Positions 11,801 to 22,487 of a DNA stretch of 64,000 bases are shown here, piece after piece. Position 1 is the stretch's first letter; each line of letters starts with the position of its first letter. The stretch is from NCBI GenBank assembly GCA_922989275.2, contig OV277871.1, forward strand, positions 29,646,693 to 29,710,692, given 5' to 3'. The notes under the pieces were generated by a model. The model ran no database searches and was not told the origin of the DNA. It saw only the letters and a list, made by a program, of their open reading frames with translations. The translations under genes were made by a program, and so were the position numbers. This DNA comes from Gari tellinella (lineage: Eukaryota; Mollusca; Bivalvia; Cardiida; Psammobiidae).

Positions 11801-12854
11801 TTGAATTGCACACAATGTTTGTAGCAATAATTTCATAGCTATCGTTTTCCTGACTTCCAGACTTTTTTTTTTAAAGAGATTCCTTCTTTTTGTTGTTTGA
11901 TAGAGACAACACTTGTCCAAGTCGGTTTCAGCTTTTGAGCTGAATTGATTTGCATTCGCCATATTCATGAATATTCAATGAAAGGCCGAGGAGCTATACA
12001 TATACTACCCTTTACCGTGATAAGTGAACATAATATACGCATATCCAAATATGGTTTACAACTAGATTTAGGTATATACATAACCCTACATCTAGTCCGA
12101 TCGTTCATCCAGAATAATTCCGTGCAATTTGTACACCATCCAGGTGACATAACAATGCCCCGAGTAAAGTAGTTTCACCATTTCACCTTAGCAGCACTAC
12201 CTAATATGGCATCTATTCACCTTAAGAATGCAATTAATACTATTATCGTATTGTTTGAAAGACAGTATTTGACAATATAGGAATGGACATTTACATTATG
12301 GCTTTAGGTCAAATATTTCCAGCAATATTCCAAATAAGCTTGATTTCTTTAATGATCTCAGACATAATTAGCATAATTGATGTAATTAGTCGAGTGCGAG
12401 TCATTAAAATGCAAAACTGATGCGTATAATGTTCGTAGACCCTAAAAACATAGGTGTATACACCTTTTGTAGGAGGTTACCATGTATAATAAACGTATTA
12501 CAGCCAATAAACGGAATTTCAGTAATGGCGGACTTAATTAGCAATAGCGTAATTAGTGTAATTAGTCGAGTGCGAGTCATTAAAATGCAAAACTGATGTG
12601 CGTATAATGTTCGTAGACCCTGAAAACATAGGTGTAGACACCTTTTGTAGGAGGTTACCATGTATAATAAATGTGTTACAGCCAATAAACGGAATTTCAG
12701 TAATGGCGGACTTAATTAGCATATTTTGAGAAATGCTCAAGGGATATCACCGAGCACCCTCTTGAATCTTGATAAGGACCCCTTAGACTATTGAAAACTG
12801 CAGAGAAAAAAAGTTCATCCGGCATTTCCACGTTTAACCCCTTGACTCCCGGAC
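8854..12854. mobile_element. 4.0-kb DNA transposon with about 175-bp inverted ends and 7-bp target duplication
   Basis: TAGTATA lies immediately before (8847-8853) and after (12855-12861). The left end GTCCGAGAGTCAAAGG and right end, read in reverse, GTCCGGGAGTCAAGGG start a terminal inverted repeat of roughly 175 bp. Next to it are tandem subterminal units: about 178 bp at 8995-9390 on the left, about 178 bp at 12365-12700 on the right, each containing TCCGCCATTACTGAAATTCC. The interior has only decayed coding sequence. A 7-bp duplication excludes Tc1/mariner (TA) and PiggyBac (TTAA). I cannot assign a superfamily. Confidence 0.78.
10215..10335 (-). pseudogene. Degenerate CXC-type cysteine-rich motif inside the 4-kb transposon
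   Basis: The minus strand reads ENCKQLTKCGCKKQCIGHCK then CYKYGRACT, a stop, and LCSSKWE. The spacing C-x-C-x3-C-x3-C-x-C-x6-C resembles the tesmin/TSO1-like CXC motif found in some transposon-derived invertebrate proteins. The in-frame stop and frame changes on both sides show decay. It is the only recognisable coding trace in the element. Confidence 0.45.
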
Positions 12855-12861
12855 TAGTATA

Positions 12862-13110
12862 CAAATACTTATATGTGATACTTATACAAATACTAATATG
12901 TATTCATACACTATTACGTGATACTTATACATATACTTAATAAGTTGTATGTAATACTCATACATATACTTATATGTAATACTTATACCATTATGTAATA
13001 CTTATACATATACTAATATGTAATACTTATATGTATACATATACTGATATGTAATACTAACACATATACTAATATGTTAAACTTACACATACACTAAAAT
13101 GTAATACTTA
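12862..13110. repeat. AT-rich minisatellite, right segment
   Basis: About ten diverged units like ACTAATATGTAATACTTATA. It is continuous in sequence with the segments at 7255-7353 and 8822-8846. Confidence 0.8.
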
Positions 13111-13229
13111 GCTTGTTACTACTCAACAGATTAATACAGGTTACTGCAGTTTAGAAGCTTTTTGAATCTGATAACTACACATCAGGACTTCTTTACATCT
13201 TCCAGGATGTGGAAACAGTTTTATACCTG

Positions 13230-13560
13230 TACACAAAATTGTCCTGGCATATTGTTTTCTGTCTGTCTGTCTGTCTGTCTGACTGTCTGACTGACTGTCT
13301 GTCTTGTCTTGTCTGTTCTGTTCTGTTCTGTCTGTCTATCTATCTATCTGTGTGTCTTGTCTGTTCTGTCTGTCATATTTGGTATGTGTACAGAGCTCAA
13401 GAAGCTCTTGAGCTCATTAGAACTTGGGCCATGCCCAGCAAGGTGGTTCAAGAAACATTTTTGAGCTCGGTACAAGTTTGATCATGGCAGACAATGGTCA
13501 AGGTTAGACTCAACTCAAAAGTTCTTTAACCTTGGACCCAGGAATAAATTAAAGTTGTAA
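13230..13560 (+). repeat. Dispersed repeat with a (TCTG)n-rich microsatellite
   Basis: About 13258-13375 is TCTG repeats with TGAC and TCTA variants. The flanks (TACACAAAATTGTCCTGGCA, GATCATGGCAG) look like a dispersed repeat. The 90-codon frame through it is a microsatellite translation. Confidence 0.6.
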
Positions 13561-13646
13561 AATGGAATATTTTTGCAGTAATTAGTAATTGGTCATGCTT
13601 TTGATTGAGCTATTAATTAATTAATGAATATGTTTCTTTTCTTCAG

Positions 13647-13739
13647 ATGGCTTTGCAAAACAGATTTAGCGATCGAGGGACTATTCGGGAATTTCCAGAG
13701 AACACCAACATCACAGAACATGCGGACCCAGAATACTGA
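13647..13739 (+). CDS. Weak candidate terminal exon
   Basis: A strong acceptor (TTTCTTTTCTTCAG) is followed by a 31-codon frame starting with ATG: MALQNRFSDRGTIREFPENT and then NITEHADPEY, stop. It reads like an ordinary soluble C-terminus, but I know no homologue. A second frame through it is also open. It could be an alternative 3' exon of the gene suggested at 2896-5910, a separate gene, or chance. Confidence 0.2.
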   Translation: MALQNRFSDRGTIREFPENTNITEHADPEY

Positions 13740-13954
13740 CGGTTACTGACAAGTCCAGTAGAAGATGATTTATAAATAGAGTTGCTATTTATAGAATGTC
13801 TATATTTAGAAATATACATTCTATATATAGCATGTAGCCAGAGCAGTGAATGTAGCATCAATATACTGATTTTCTTTTGTTTTAATATTACTTGTGTTAC
13901 TTATTTCATATTCTTTATTAAGAAAGTATCACACGGGGAGAAAAATATACAGAC

Positions 13955-14026
13955 TGACTAGGGCTCAAACGGGATCTTCTGAATACTATTCTGATGCTCT
14001 ACTGCCCGAGCGACTGGCTGCCTACA
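13955..14026 (-). repeat. tRNA-like sequence
   Basis: The minus strand has CTCGGGCAGTAGAGCATC, like a tRNA D-arm, and CGTTTGAGCCC, like a B box, with a small GAAT/ATTC stem between. The T arm does not pair well. Probably a tRNA pseudogene or SINE head. Confidence 0.3.
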
Positions 14027-14241
14027 AATTCTTCTCCCTGACTTGTTGCAAGTTCAGAGCCGTGACAATAGTTCATTTTATTATAAAGTTACTAACACAA
14101 TATATATTCATAGTATATATATACATAAAAATCAAGTATTTTTTGACAATTTTTAATATACTTTTCGGTGCCATTTTATCCAAGAGAGTGCTAGTTTCTT
14201 GTAAATTTTATTCACTGGTTCAGTTTATAGAGAAGTTACCC

Positions 14242-14477
14242 TTAACCCTTTATTCCATGGCCTGTTTCTGGTTTTGAAGATAGGTGACCACTTAAAATAG
14301 TCACTTAACGTAGGCACATTCTGCTTTACTTTCAACCTGCTTTAATCTATCATCTCATAAAATACAGGAAATATTTCTTATAGAAAATGTTCACAACTGT
14401 ATAAATTGGAACTATTTTCTTCAGTGGAGGAGTAATTAAATTTTCTAAAAGATGCTTCTATGGGGGGAAAGGGTTAA
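14242..14477. repeat. Family A palindromic MITE
   Basis: Outer ends TTAACCCTTTATTCCATGG and GGGGGGAAAGGGTTAA. The left inner arm is partly deleted, so the hairpin is incomplete. Confidence 0.65.
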
Positions 14478-14641
14478 GTGTGTATTATAATACTTTGATT
14501 AACTTTTGGCATCTCCTAGGGACCAAATTCTATAGGGAGACCTCTATTGTGACACTGTCAGTAATTTGAAATGCAATAAAAACCTGTCCATTACGACTAC
14601 TAATGTTAAATAAAGGTAATGGCTAAATGATTGTATGAAAT

Positions 14642-14738
14642 AAAGGTGGTTAGTTTAAGCAAGGTGAAAGTAAAATCGAAAGCTACTGAATGAGCTTTCT
14701 GTTTTATATTCACCTTATTGTAAGCAGCAACCTGCCTT
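14642..14738. repeat. Family G hairpin
   Basis: The palindrome runs from AAGGTGGTTAGTTTAAGC to GTAAGCAGCAACCTGCC, with a central GAAAGCT/AGCTTTC stem. Confidence 0.5.
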
Positions 14739-14807
14739 TAACACATTAACATAACGTACTGTAGTGGTCATAATGGAGTCGTTTTACTGTTTAGATAAGA
14801 TAGACTA

Positions 14808-14900
14808 AACCCTTCATCCCATAGCCTGTTTCTTGTTTTGAAAAAAAAAATATCTTGTTGCTTTTAGCAGGTTAAAAGTAAAGGAGTATACTTAAGTTCC
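14808..14900. repeat. Family A fragment
   Basis: It begins AAACCCTTCATCCCATAGCC and retains only the start of the left arm (GCAGGTTAAAAGTAAAG). Confidence 0.45.
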
Positions 14901-15008
14901 CATCTCGAAAGGTAATGGAAATTTATACCTTTTTTATTTCATGTTCAAGACTTTCTTACGAATTCTTTTATAAGTGTATGAAAGATTGGATGCCATATAT
15001 GAGGGAAA

Positions 15009-15232
15009 CAGGGCTGCCATTTCTGCGGATTTTATCGAAGTCTTCAGATTTTTATTCTAGCAGATGGTAGCCTTAAGGCACATTCTGCTTTACTTTCAAC
15101 CTGTTTTAAGTAGTCACATGTCTTCAAAACAAGAAACAGACTATGGGGTAATGGTCCGATTAGTAAAATTGCGTCTGAAAAATTGAAAATTTGAAATCTT
15201 AGGATTTTTTTGATAAACTTATTGCAGCCCTG
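15009..15232. mobile_element. Family J element carrying a family A segment (copy J1)
   Basis: It starts CAGGGCTGCC and ends GCAGCCCTG, flanked on both sides by GGGAAA, a 6-bp target duplication. Inside are part of a family A stem (GGCACATTCTGCTTTAC) and its end CTATGGGGTAATGG. Compare the empty copy at 56922-57021. Confidence 0.75.
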
Positions 15233-15395
15233 GGGAAAGGGTTAAGTGAGTGTGAGTTACTAGGGTTTGACTACTTACTTTAAATATTGGTTTTGTCAAT
15301 CAATGATTCAATATATTTGTACACAATGATATGTATTTTTGATAGATATATGTTTTTTTGCATTTTGATAGATATAGGTTATTTACCGGTAACAC

Positions 15396-15604
15396 TTTTT
15401 ATGCCTCTACACAACTTAGTAGGAGGCATATTGTTTTTGTGCTGTCTGTTTGTCTGTCTGTACACAACTTTAACATTGACCATAACTTTATAACAATATG
15501 TGGTACAAGTTTGGTCTTGTCTGATCAAGTTCAAGATCATGTAAAGGTCACATTAGGGGGGGGGGGGGGGGGTAGAGTGTTTCACAAACATGTTTTGTTT
15601 TAGT
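15396..15604 (+). repeat. Dispersed repeat with a 17-G homopolymer
   Basis: It begins ATGCCTCTACACAACTTAGT and then AGGAGGCAT (short inverted pair GCCTC/GAGGC), followed by TCTG units. An uninterrupted run of 17 G lies at 15556-15572. The run can be miscounted in sequencing. Confidence 0.6.
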
Positions 15605-15720
15605 TCAAATTGAGTTTGAATCACTGCTGAATAACTGGCTGTCATGAAAGGAATCATCTTGTATGGACTTGTCAGAGTCTCAAATGTTGTAAAAGCTAGA
15701 TCTGTATAATACTGTTATTT

Positions 15721-15971
15721 TTAACCCGTTACCCCATAGCCTGTTTCTAGTTTTGAAGACAAGTGACCACTTAAAGCAGGTTGAAAGTAAAGCAAAATGT
15801 GCCTTAAGGCGCATTCTGCTTTACTTTCAGCCTGCTTTAAGCTATTATCTGCTAGGATATAGAAAATATTTCTTATAATACATATTCATGACTGTTTAAA
15901 ATGGAACTATTTCTTCAGTGAAGAAATAAATTAAAGGCGTAAAAAGGTGTATTTATGGTGGAATGGGTTAA
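15721..15971. repeat. Family A palindromic MITE, near-complete
   Basis: Ends TTAACCCGTTACCCCATAG and GTGGAATGGGTTAA. The stem GTAAAGCAAAATGTGCCTTA has its partner TAAGGCGCATTCTGC with few mismatches. Confidence 0.75.
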
Positions 15972-16036
15972 ATTTTAAAACTAGATCTGTATAATCCTGT
16001 TAATTCTACAATACAGTAAAACCCTTTCATTACAAC

Positions 16037-16234
16037 AGGGCTCCAGATAAGAGGAGGTAAACACTAAACAGAACAAATGCAAAATTTTCTTACTCATTTC
16101 AGTATAAAATCCTATAGTGTTATTACTCATCAGAATCGTCTCAAAGAGCCGATTCTAATGAGTTGTGACACCATAGGGTTTAATCCAGAAATAAAGATTT
16201 ATGTTTTTGAATTACTCCACTTATCTGGAGCTTT
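16037..16234. repeat. Family E hairpin MITE
   Basis: CTCCAGATAAGAGGAGG to CTCCACTTATCTGGAG, with the stem CATCAGAATCGTCTC / GAGCCGATTCTAATG. Confidence 0.75.
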
Positions 16235-16265
16235 GATTAAAACCACTAAAAGATGACTATTTGAT

Positions 16266-16365
16266 TACAAGAAAAACTGGTGACAGTTTAAAGCAAGGTG
16301 AAAGTAAAACAGAAAGTTTCTGTTTTACTTTCAACTTGATTTAAGCAGAAACCCTGCCTTTTACA
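16266..16365. repeat. Family G hairpin
   Basis: GGTGAAAGTAAAACAGAAAG pairs with CTTTCTGTTTTACTTTC around a very short loop. Confidence 0.6.
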
Positions 16366-16510
16366 CTTAATAATTATCAAAATATATCGGTTGTATTAGA
16401 GAGGTTTTACTGTATTTACAAGTTGTTGTAAAATGTAGATCTGTATAAAGCTGTTGTTCCTTCCACTCAAAAAGAAGGCTGTTTGTTTGTGTAAAAGAGA
16501 GTTGACAACT

Positions 16511-16763
16511 TAGCCCTGTACCCCATAGAAGCTCATTTTAGCTCATTTAATTTATTCATCTACTGAAGAGAATAGTTCCAATTTAAACAGTCATGAACCT
16601 GTACCAGAAGGAATGTTTTCTATATCCTCCTAGCAGATAGTAGATTAAAGCAGGCTAAAAGTAAAGCAGAATGCACCTCAAGGTGCATTCTGCTTTACTT
16701 TCAACGTGCTTTAAGTGGTCTTCTGTATCAAAACTTAAAACAGGCTTATGGGTAAAGAGTTGA
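16511..16763. repeat. Family A palindromic MITE, reverse orientation
   Basis: Ends TTAGCCCTGTACCCCATAG and TTATGGGTAAAGAGTTGAA. The core AGAATGCACCTCAAGGTGCA then TTCT is a perfect stem whose tip (GCACCT/AGGTGC) differs from the usual GCGCC, with both arms changed. Confidence 0.75.
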
Positions 16764-17170
16764 ACCTTTAAACGATGGCCTGTTTATAGTGTTGAAGATA
16801 AGGGATAACTTAAAGCAGGTTTAAAGTAAAACAAAATGCCCTTAATTGGGCATTTTGCTTTACTTTCGGTCTGCTTTAATGTACCATCTGCTTGAATGCA
16901 GAAAATATTTATTATGACCTGCTTTAACCATATATTCTATGGCCTATTTCTAATTTAAAAGACAGTTGACCACTTTCAGCAGGTTGAAAGTAAAGCAGAA
17001 TGCAACCTTAAGCACATTTTGCTGTATTTTCAGTCAGATTTGAGCTACCATTTGCTAGGATATAGGCAATTGTTCTGAGGTTGCACATTAATTACTGTTC
17101 TAAAGTTGAAATATATTCTTAATTCGAGGAATGAATTAAATGCGCCAAAAAATTCTTATTTTTGAGTGCA
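16764..17170. repeat. Two adjoining family A copies
   Basis: The first has the stem AAATGCCCTTAATTGGGCAT. The second begins CCATATATTCTATGGCC and has a diverged arm AGAATGCAACCTTAAGC. Boundaries between them are unclear. Confidence 0.55.
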
Positions 17171-17246
17171 GGTCATAACAACAAAGTTAAACTTCATGTC
17201 TTTGTACAATCATAACATGGCATTTATTGTCATGTAACTCTTTCCT

Positions 17247-17815
17247 AGACCATGTCAGGTAACTATGTCAGGAAACCATGTCAGAAAACCATGTCAAACA
17301 ACTTGTCAGTTAACTCTACCAGATACCATGTCAGTTAACTCTGTCAGAGAGACATGATAGGTAACTATCACGTTATTCTGTCATTGAACCAAGTCAGATA
17401 ACTCTGTCAAAGACCATGTCAGGTTACTTTTCCATAGACCATGTCATATATCTATGTCAGAGACCATGTCAGGTAACTCTGTCAAGGAACCATGTCAGGT
17501 TACTCTGTCAAGGAACCATGTCGGGTAATTCTGTCAGAGACATGTCATGTAACTCTGTCAGGGAACCAGGTTTGGTAACTGTCTTTGAACCATGTCAGAT
17601 AATTCTTGTCAGGCACCATGTCAGGTTACTCTGTCAAGGAACCATGTCAGGTAATTCTGTCAGAGACATGTCATATAACTCTGTCAGGGAACCAGGTTTG
17701 GTAACTGTCTTTTAACCATGTCAGATAACGCTGTGAAAGACCATGTCTTGTTACTTTTCCAAAGACGATGTCATGCTACTCTGTCAAGGAACAATGTTAG
17801 GTAACTCTGTCACAG
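17247..17815. repeat. Minisatellite of CATGTCAGGTAACTCTGT units
   Basis: About 25 diverged units of roughly 20-25 bp built from ACCATGTCAGGTAACTCTGT over about 570 bp, with larger repeated blocks (17500-17590 resembles 17625-17715). The 99-codon frame inside is a translation of the array. Confidence 0.85.
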
Positions 17816-17971
17816 AGTTTTTCTTCTTGTACAAAAGTTGTTGTTTGTCTGAGCTAATCTATGTATGAATTATATTATGGATATTTTGGTTGCTTTCTTG
17901 AATTCATACAACGGTTGTTGTTCATATTAGCTATTCATTGTATGAATTCTTCTGGGATATGTTGTTAGTGG

Positions 17972-18721
17972 TTTTAGCTCACCTGGCACAATTTGCCATG
18001 GTGTACTATTGTGATGACCCTGTGTCCGTTGCCTGTGGGTGGGCCAAGTTGGCTTATGTTGGGTTATAGTGAAAACTTAAAAAAAATCTTTGCTGAAACT
18101 AATTAGTGATCCTCTATCAGATTTCTTAGAATAATTCTGTTATCTTATAAAACATTGCCACCATGGCAGTGAATGGGGCAAGCTTACCTATGATGGCATA
18201 CAGTGGAGAAAACGTTATTCTTTCCCGTTGAAACGCAAACGTACCCAAACGCAAAGCACTAAAACGTAGATAAGAACAACTTTTTGGACAATTCTGATAT
18301 TTCATGTTTATCTTGGTGGCAAACAGTTTGGAGCCTGATCAGACGCCGGGTTACCCGGCGTCTGATCTGGCTCCAAACTGTTTGCACTGGAAATAATAGT
18401 TTTAGCGTAAACGCGTTTATTGGGAAAGAATAACACATTCTCCACTGTATAGAGAAAACTTCTGAAAACATGCATGGGCTCCATTTGAAAATTATTGTAC
18501 ACATATGATCCATTGATGACACTCTACAGGATTTGCAACACAAGCTTGAAATTCATTGCTGCCAGTGGATGATTAAGCTTTGGGTCATAACATTATGGCT
18601 TAAATGAAAGCTAAATACAAATGTTCTTTTACCGAAACCAATTGCCCAATTTTAATGTCACAATGACCATAACCATGGGATACCAGGTGAGCGATTAAGG
18701 GCCTTCATAGCCCTCTTGTTT
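17972..18721 (+). repeat. Dispersed repeat with CTCACCTGG ends, interrupted by a family B MITE
   Basis: It begins TTTTAGCTCACCTGGCAC and ends CCAGGTGAGCGATTAAGGG, the termini seen at 1161-2246. A family B MITE at 18201-18447 sits inside and is therefore younger. Confidence 0.75.
18201..18447. mobile_element. Family B MITE (copy B1)
   Basis: Ends CAGTGGAG ... CTCCACTG with TA on both sides. The central hairpin AGACGCCGGGTTACCCGGCG is perfect at its tip. ACGCAAACG-type subterminal repeats lie on one side and AACGCGTTTATTGGG on the other. Confidence 0.88.
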
Positions 18722-18814
18722 ATGTATTTTAAATTTGGAAGCCAATTTTCACCAGCTGCAGCATTCTTACTTAATAAGATTTTATGCCTAGTGTTCATCT
18801 ACTACAGACCTCTA

Positions 18815-19215
18815 CCTCTGACTTCACATTCCAAATAAACATGCAGAGCTAGTATTTCAAAAACTGAAGTTTTTATATTTGCATTAAGCCCTATGGTGTT
18901 ACTACTCGTTAAAATTGTCTCGAAGAGACAATTCTAATGATTAGTAACACCATAGGATTTGGTGCTGAAATAAGTGAGAAAATGTTGGATTTGTTCAGTT
19001 CCACAAACTTTTACCTCTGACTTTACTTTCTTTAATAAAATGCAGAGCTATTATTTCAAAAACTAAAATCTTTATATTTGCATTTAACCCTATGGTGTCA
19101 CAACTTATTAGAATCGTCTTGAAGAGATGATTCTAATGAGTAGTAACTCTATAGGCTTTGGTGTTAAAATGGGTGAGAAAATGTTTGATTTGTTAAGTTT
19201 ACTCACTTTTATCTG
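18815..19215. repeat. Two tandem family E hairpins
   Basis: Two palindromes (about 18890-18965 and 19085-19160) with AGAATCGTCTTGAAGAGATG-type stems, each followed by GGTGCTGAAATAAGTGAG-like sequence. Confidence 0.65.
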
Positions 19216-20475
19216 GAGCTCTGAAATATATAATAATTCCGTGCTTTAACCCACCAAGATTCAAGGTTGTAAAGCATTTTGAGTTGAGTCTGATAATCTC
19301 TAATTTATTAACAAATGTGATTGTTCAATATAGTTTTTATATGCTGTATGTTTAAACGATTGTTGTATTTATATTGTGTAAAGTGTTAATTTTATGTAAA
19401 TATAAATTATGTGAAACTGTTCATATATAGGTGTACTAAAGTAACTATATTAGGTAAAGGTTAATATTTACAAAACAGCAAAGATCTTTGGTCAACTTTT
19501 GTTAGAAATTTAACATTTTGCAATTACCAACAATAAGTACATGTATATCCAAAACACATCATAATGATTCAATACAGTTAATAGTACTTAACTTTTTTCT
19601 ACGTTTTTAAAAAGCAAATTGATTGGGGCCCAGATTGATTAAAATTAGTTTTGAAATAGTAGGAATTGTAGGAATTACTTTTAATTATGTTGTAGGTGAC
19701 TGCATAAAGTATGAGAAAAGTATGATAGAGAATTCCTGTAGGAATTTATTTGCTTATTTTCATCTTGCTTTAAGCTGTCCCCTATATTAAAGTATTAAAT
19801 AAATACGAAAGACTCAAGCAGGAAACGTAACACAAACAATACACCCACCTCTCAAGCAGAACACACACACACAGTCATACCACAACAAACACACACACAC
19901 GCAATACCATTCCTTCATCTACACACTAAATAGAAAACAACACGCAAGACAAACATAAAGCAAAGTGAATATAGGAGCCCGCCTTGGTACGGTCAGTAGC
20001 AATCAATAACCAACTATAAATTAATTAATTATTAACAACCACTGGGGGGGGTTAAACCTGGGTTTAGGGGCGCCCAACCTCACACTTATCTCCTATATTC
20101 ACCTATAAAGACAAACAGTGTACATAAAATATAAACCCTGTTCCACAACCTCACAATCAAAAACCATTTATTCCAAGTGAAAGTATTTCTAATCATTTAA
20201 GAACAGTTTATCTGTACAGAGTATACTTGTACTATACAAACAGTGAAGACCCATATCAGAGGGCTCCTATAGGATCAGGGTCTTTATTGTTTGTTAAGGA
20301 CAAGTACACTCTTCACACACTCAGAAAATAACAAGTATACTCGTCACTAGGGTTCATCGAATTAATTTTTATCACTTGAGATAAAGATCTTGTTTATAGG
20401 TGCTAACAAAGAATGTCATTTGTGAAGTTGAATTTGTGATGAGAGACCATTTATTGGAGAAGTACGGAGATCTCT
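19216..20475. other. Gene-free spacer with minor repeats
   Basis: No coding exon is supported. It holds a CA-rich patch near 19862-19905 and a small inverted pair GTGAATATAGGAG / CTCCTATATTCAC around 19966-20102. A fragment of the family H hairpin lies at about 20240-20290. Confidence 0.4.
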
Positions 20476-20805
20476 TAACCCATTACCCAATTGATGCACC
20501 TTTTTACGAATTTAATTTATTCCTACACTGAAGTTATTTGACTATAAAGTCATGAATATGCAGCATAAAATATGCAACATTCTGTGTTCTAGCACAGGGA
20601 AGATTTAATCAGGCTGAAAGTAAAGCAGAATGCACCCTTAGGCACAATGTGCTTTACTTTCTGCCTGCTTTAAGCTACAATATGCTAGGATATAAAAAAT
20701 ATACTTCTTATGGCACATATTCATGAATGTATAAAGTGGAAATATTTTCTTTAGCAGAGAAATAAATAAAAGGTGCTAAAAGTCGTATTTTATGGGTTAA
20801 AGCTG
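20476..20805. repeat. Family A palindromic MITE, extended copy
   Basis: Both flanks carry the tail sequence normally on one side only. The stem GGCTGAAAGTAAAGCAGAAT has its partner ATGTGCTTTACTTTCTGCC. Confidence 0.55.
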
Positions 20806-20994
20806 CATAATATTTTGCTACCCAGTTAACCATCTAAAGTTTAACTCCACAAATTCTATAAGTTATCTATTTATGTTTCTAAACTGTATAACCCTGTTTA
20901 AACACTCCAGGGAGCAATTCAAAGTCCAAAGTTTTAATCAGAGGTACAGAGTTTAACTCTTATGTTTGCTAAAGGTGAAAGTATTACCTTTGCA

Positions 20995-21058
20995 AACAGC
21001 GTCGGTCCAGAAGAGAGTCTGTGTAACGCAGAGTCTCAGTAGGAACCAAACTGTTTCA
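20995..21058. repeat. Degenerate core hairpin of the GATC-type MITEs
   Basis: CAAACAGCGTCGGTCC ... GGAACCAAACTGTTTC with an inner GAGTCTGTGTAACGCAGAGT stem. Confidence 0.45.
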
Positions 21059-21255
21059 TGGACACTCTGACCCTGTCTTTAAATGAAATTTTGATAATTC
21101 TAAAGTTAGAAGAAAAAAAAAGATAACAAATCTAGTTAGCAAAAACTTACTTCGCAGTCGAAGCATTAAACATCCAGCAGTTTTAGTTCAATTCAGTGTT
21201 TTGGGTTGTGTTTTTTCTCCAGATATTTGGAGGGGACATTTTTTTCAGGAGTGCG

Positions 21256-21505
21256 TTTAACCCATAACCCCATAACATGTTTCTAGATTTGAAGATAAGG
21301 TGGTCACTTAAAGCAGGTTGAAAGTAAAGCAGAATGTGCCTTAAGGCACATTCTGCTTTACTGTCAGCCTGCTTTAAGCTACAGTCTTCTAGGATATATA
21401 GAAAACATTTCAAATTAGACCTTTTCAAGACTGTATAGATTGGAACTATTTTAATCGGTGGAGGAATAAAGGTGCAAAAGGCGTAATTATGGGGTAATGG
21501 GTTAA
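21256..21505. repeat. Family A palindromic MITE
   Basis: Ends TTTAACCCATAACCCCATA and GGGGTAATGGGTTAAA. The stem tip AATGTGCCTTAAGGCACATT is perfect. Confidence 0.8.
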
Positions 21506-21689
21506 ACAGGGGTTATACAGTATGTTTCTATATCATAATACTCATTCTAGAGTGACATGTTAATCGTGCAATCTTCTTTATTTCAACTGTTCTATGTATA
21601 CAAATATATATATAACAAAGAAAACCTCGATGGATTGAAAATCTCTCCATTATGAACACTAAAACAAAGATTAATTGATTGTATAAATG

Positions 21690-21784
21690 ACAGGTGACAG
21701 GTTAAAGCATGGTGACAGTAAAACAGAGAGCTCCTAAAGGAGCTTTCTGTTTCACTGTCACTTTGCTTAAAGAAGTCACCTGTT
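21690..21784. repeat. Family G hairpin
   Basis: ACAGGTGACAGGTTAAAGC to GCTTAAAGAAGTCACCTGT. The tip GAGAGCTCCTAAAGGAGCTT then TCTG pairs well. Confidence 0.65.
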
Positions 21785-21825
21785 GTAAACGCATATAATT
21801 AACACAACTAAGTGTTCATTATCCC

Positions 21826-22069
21826 TTTCCCCCATAGAAGCGCCTTTTAGCGCATTCAGTTTATTCTTGCCCTGAAGAAAATAGTTCCAATTTATACATT
21901 CATAAATAAGTATAATACAAAATATTTTCTATATTCTAGCAGATGATAGCTTAAAGCAGGCTGAAAGTAAAGCAGAATGCGCTTAAAGCGCATTCTGCTT
22001 TACTTTCAACCTGCTTTAAGTGGACACCTATATTCAATACTAGAGATATGCTATGTGGGAAAGGGTTAC
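21826..22069. repeat. Family A palindromic MITE, reverse orientation
   Basis: Ends CCCTTTCCCCCATAGAAG and CTATGTGGGAAAGGGTTA. The tip AATGCGCTTAAAGCGCATT is perfect. Confidence 0.8.
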
Positions 22070-22487
22070 AGAGAGGTTTTCCTGTATAATATTTAACAAA
22101 TGGTTATACAATAAGTAATATGTATATATTTATGTCACAAATGTTTCATGTATATTGTCAAGTCTTAATAGATGAAATTTGTTTAAGTCAAACACATTCA
22201 TATTTCAAAGTGTAAATGTAACTTAACAAAAAAAGTTTGACTTCTTCAAAATTTGAGTTATGTTGCAATTGATTATACAGAAATACTGGTAAATTTCACT
22301 TTGAGCGAGTTTTTGAGACCAAAATAGTTCTTATTTTTATATTACAGTTTATTGAACTTTACATATCAAAGTAAGTTGATCATTATATTAAAAACATAAT
22401 ATTGGAAACATGAACTAGTTTATCCCCACTGCCAGCAACAATTTCACTTGGATTTACAGATAGCTTGGATCGTTGCCTTCAACTCTT

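Noticed and set aside
13894..14277. 127-codon + frame
   Set aside because: Runs through a tRNA-like piece and into a family A MITE; composition is AT-driven (ILFY-rich).
17416..17715. 99-codon + frame with repeated QVTLSRNHVRLLCQ-like units
   Set aside because: Translation of the CATGTCAGGTAACTCTGT minisatellite.
17247..17815. CRISPR-like array
   Set aside because: Units are contiguous and diverged with no unique spacers; a eukaryotic minisatellite.
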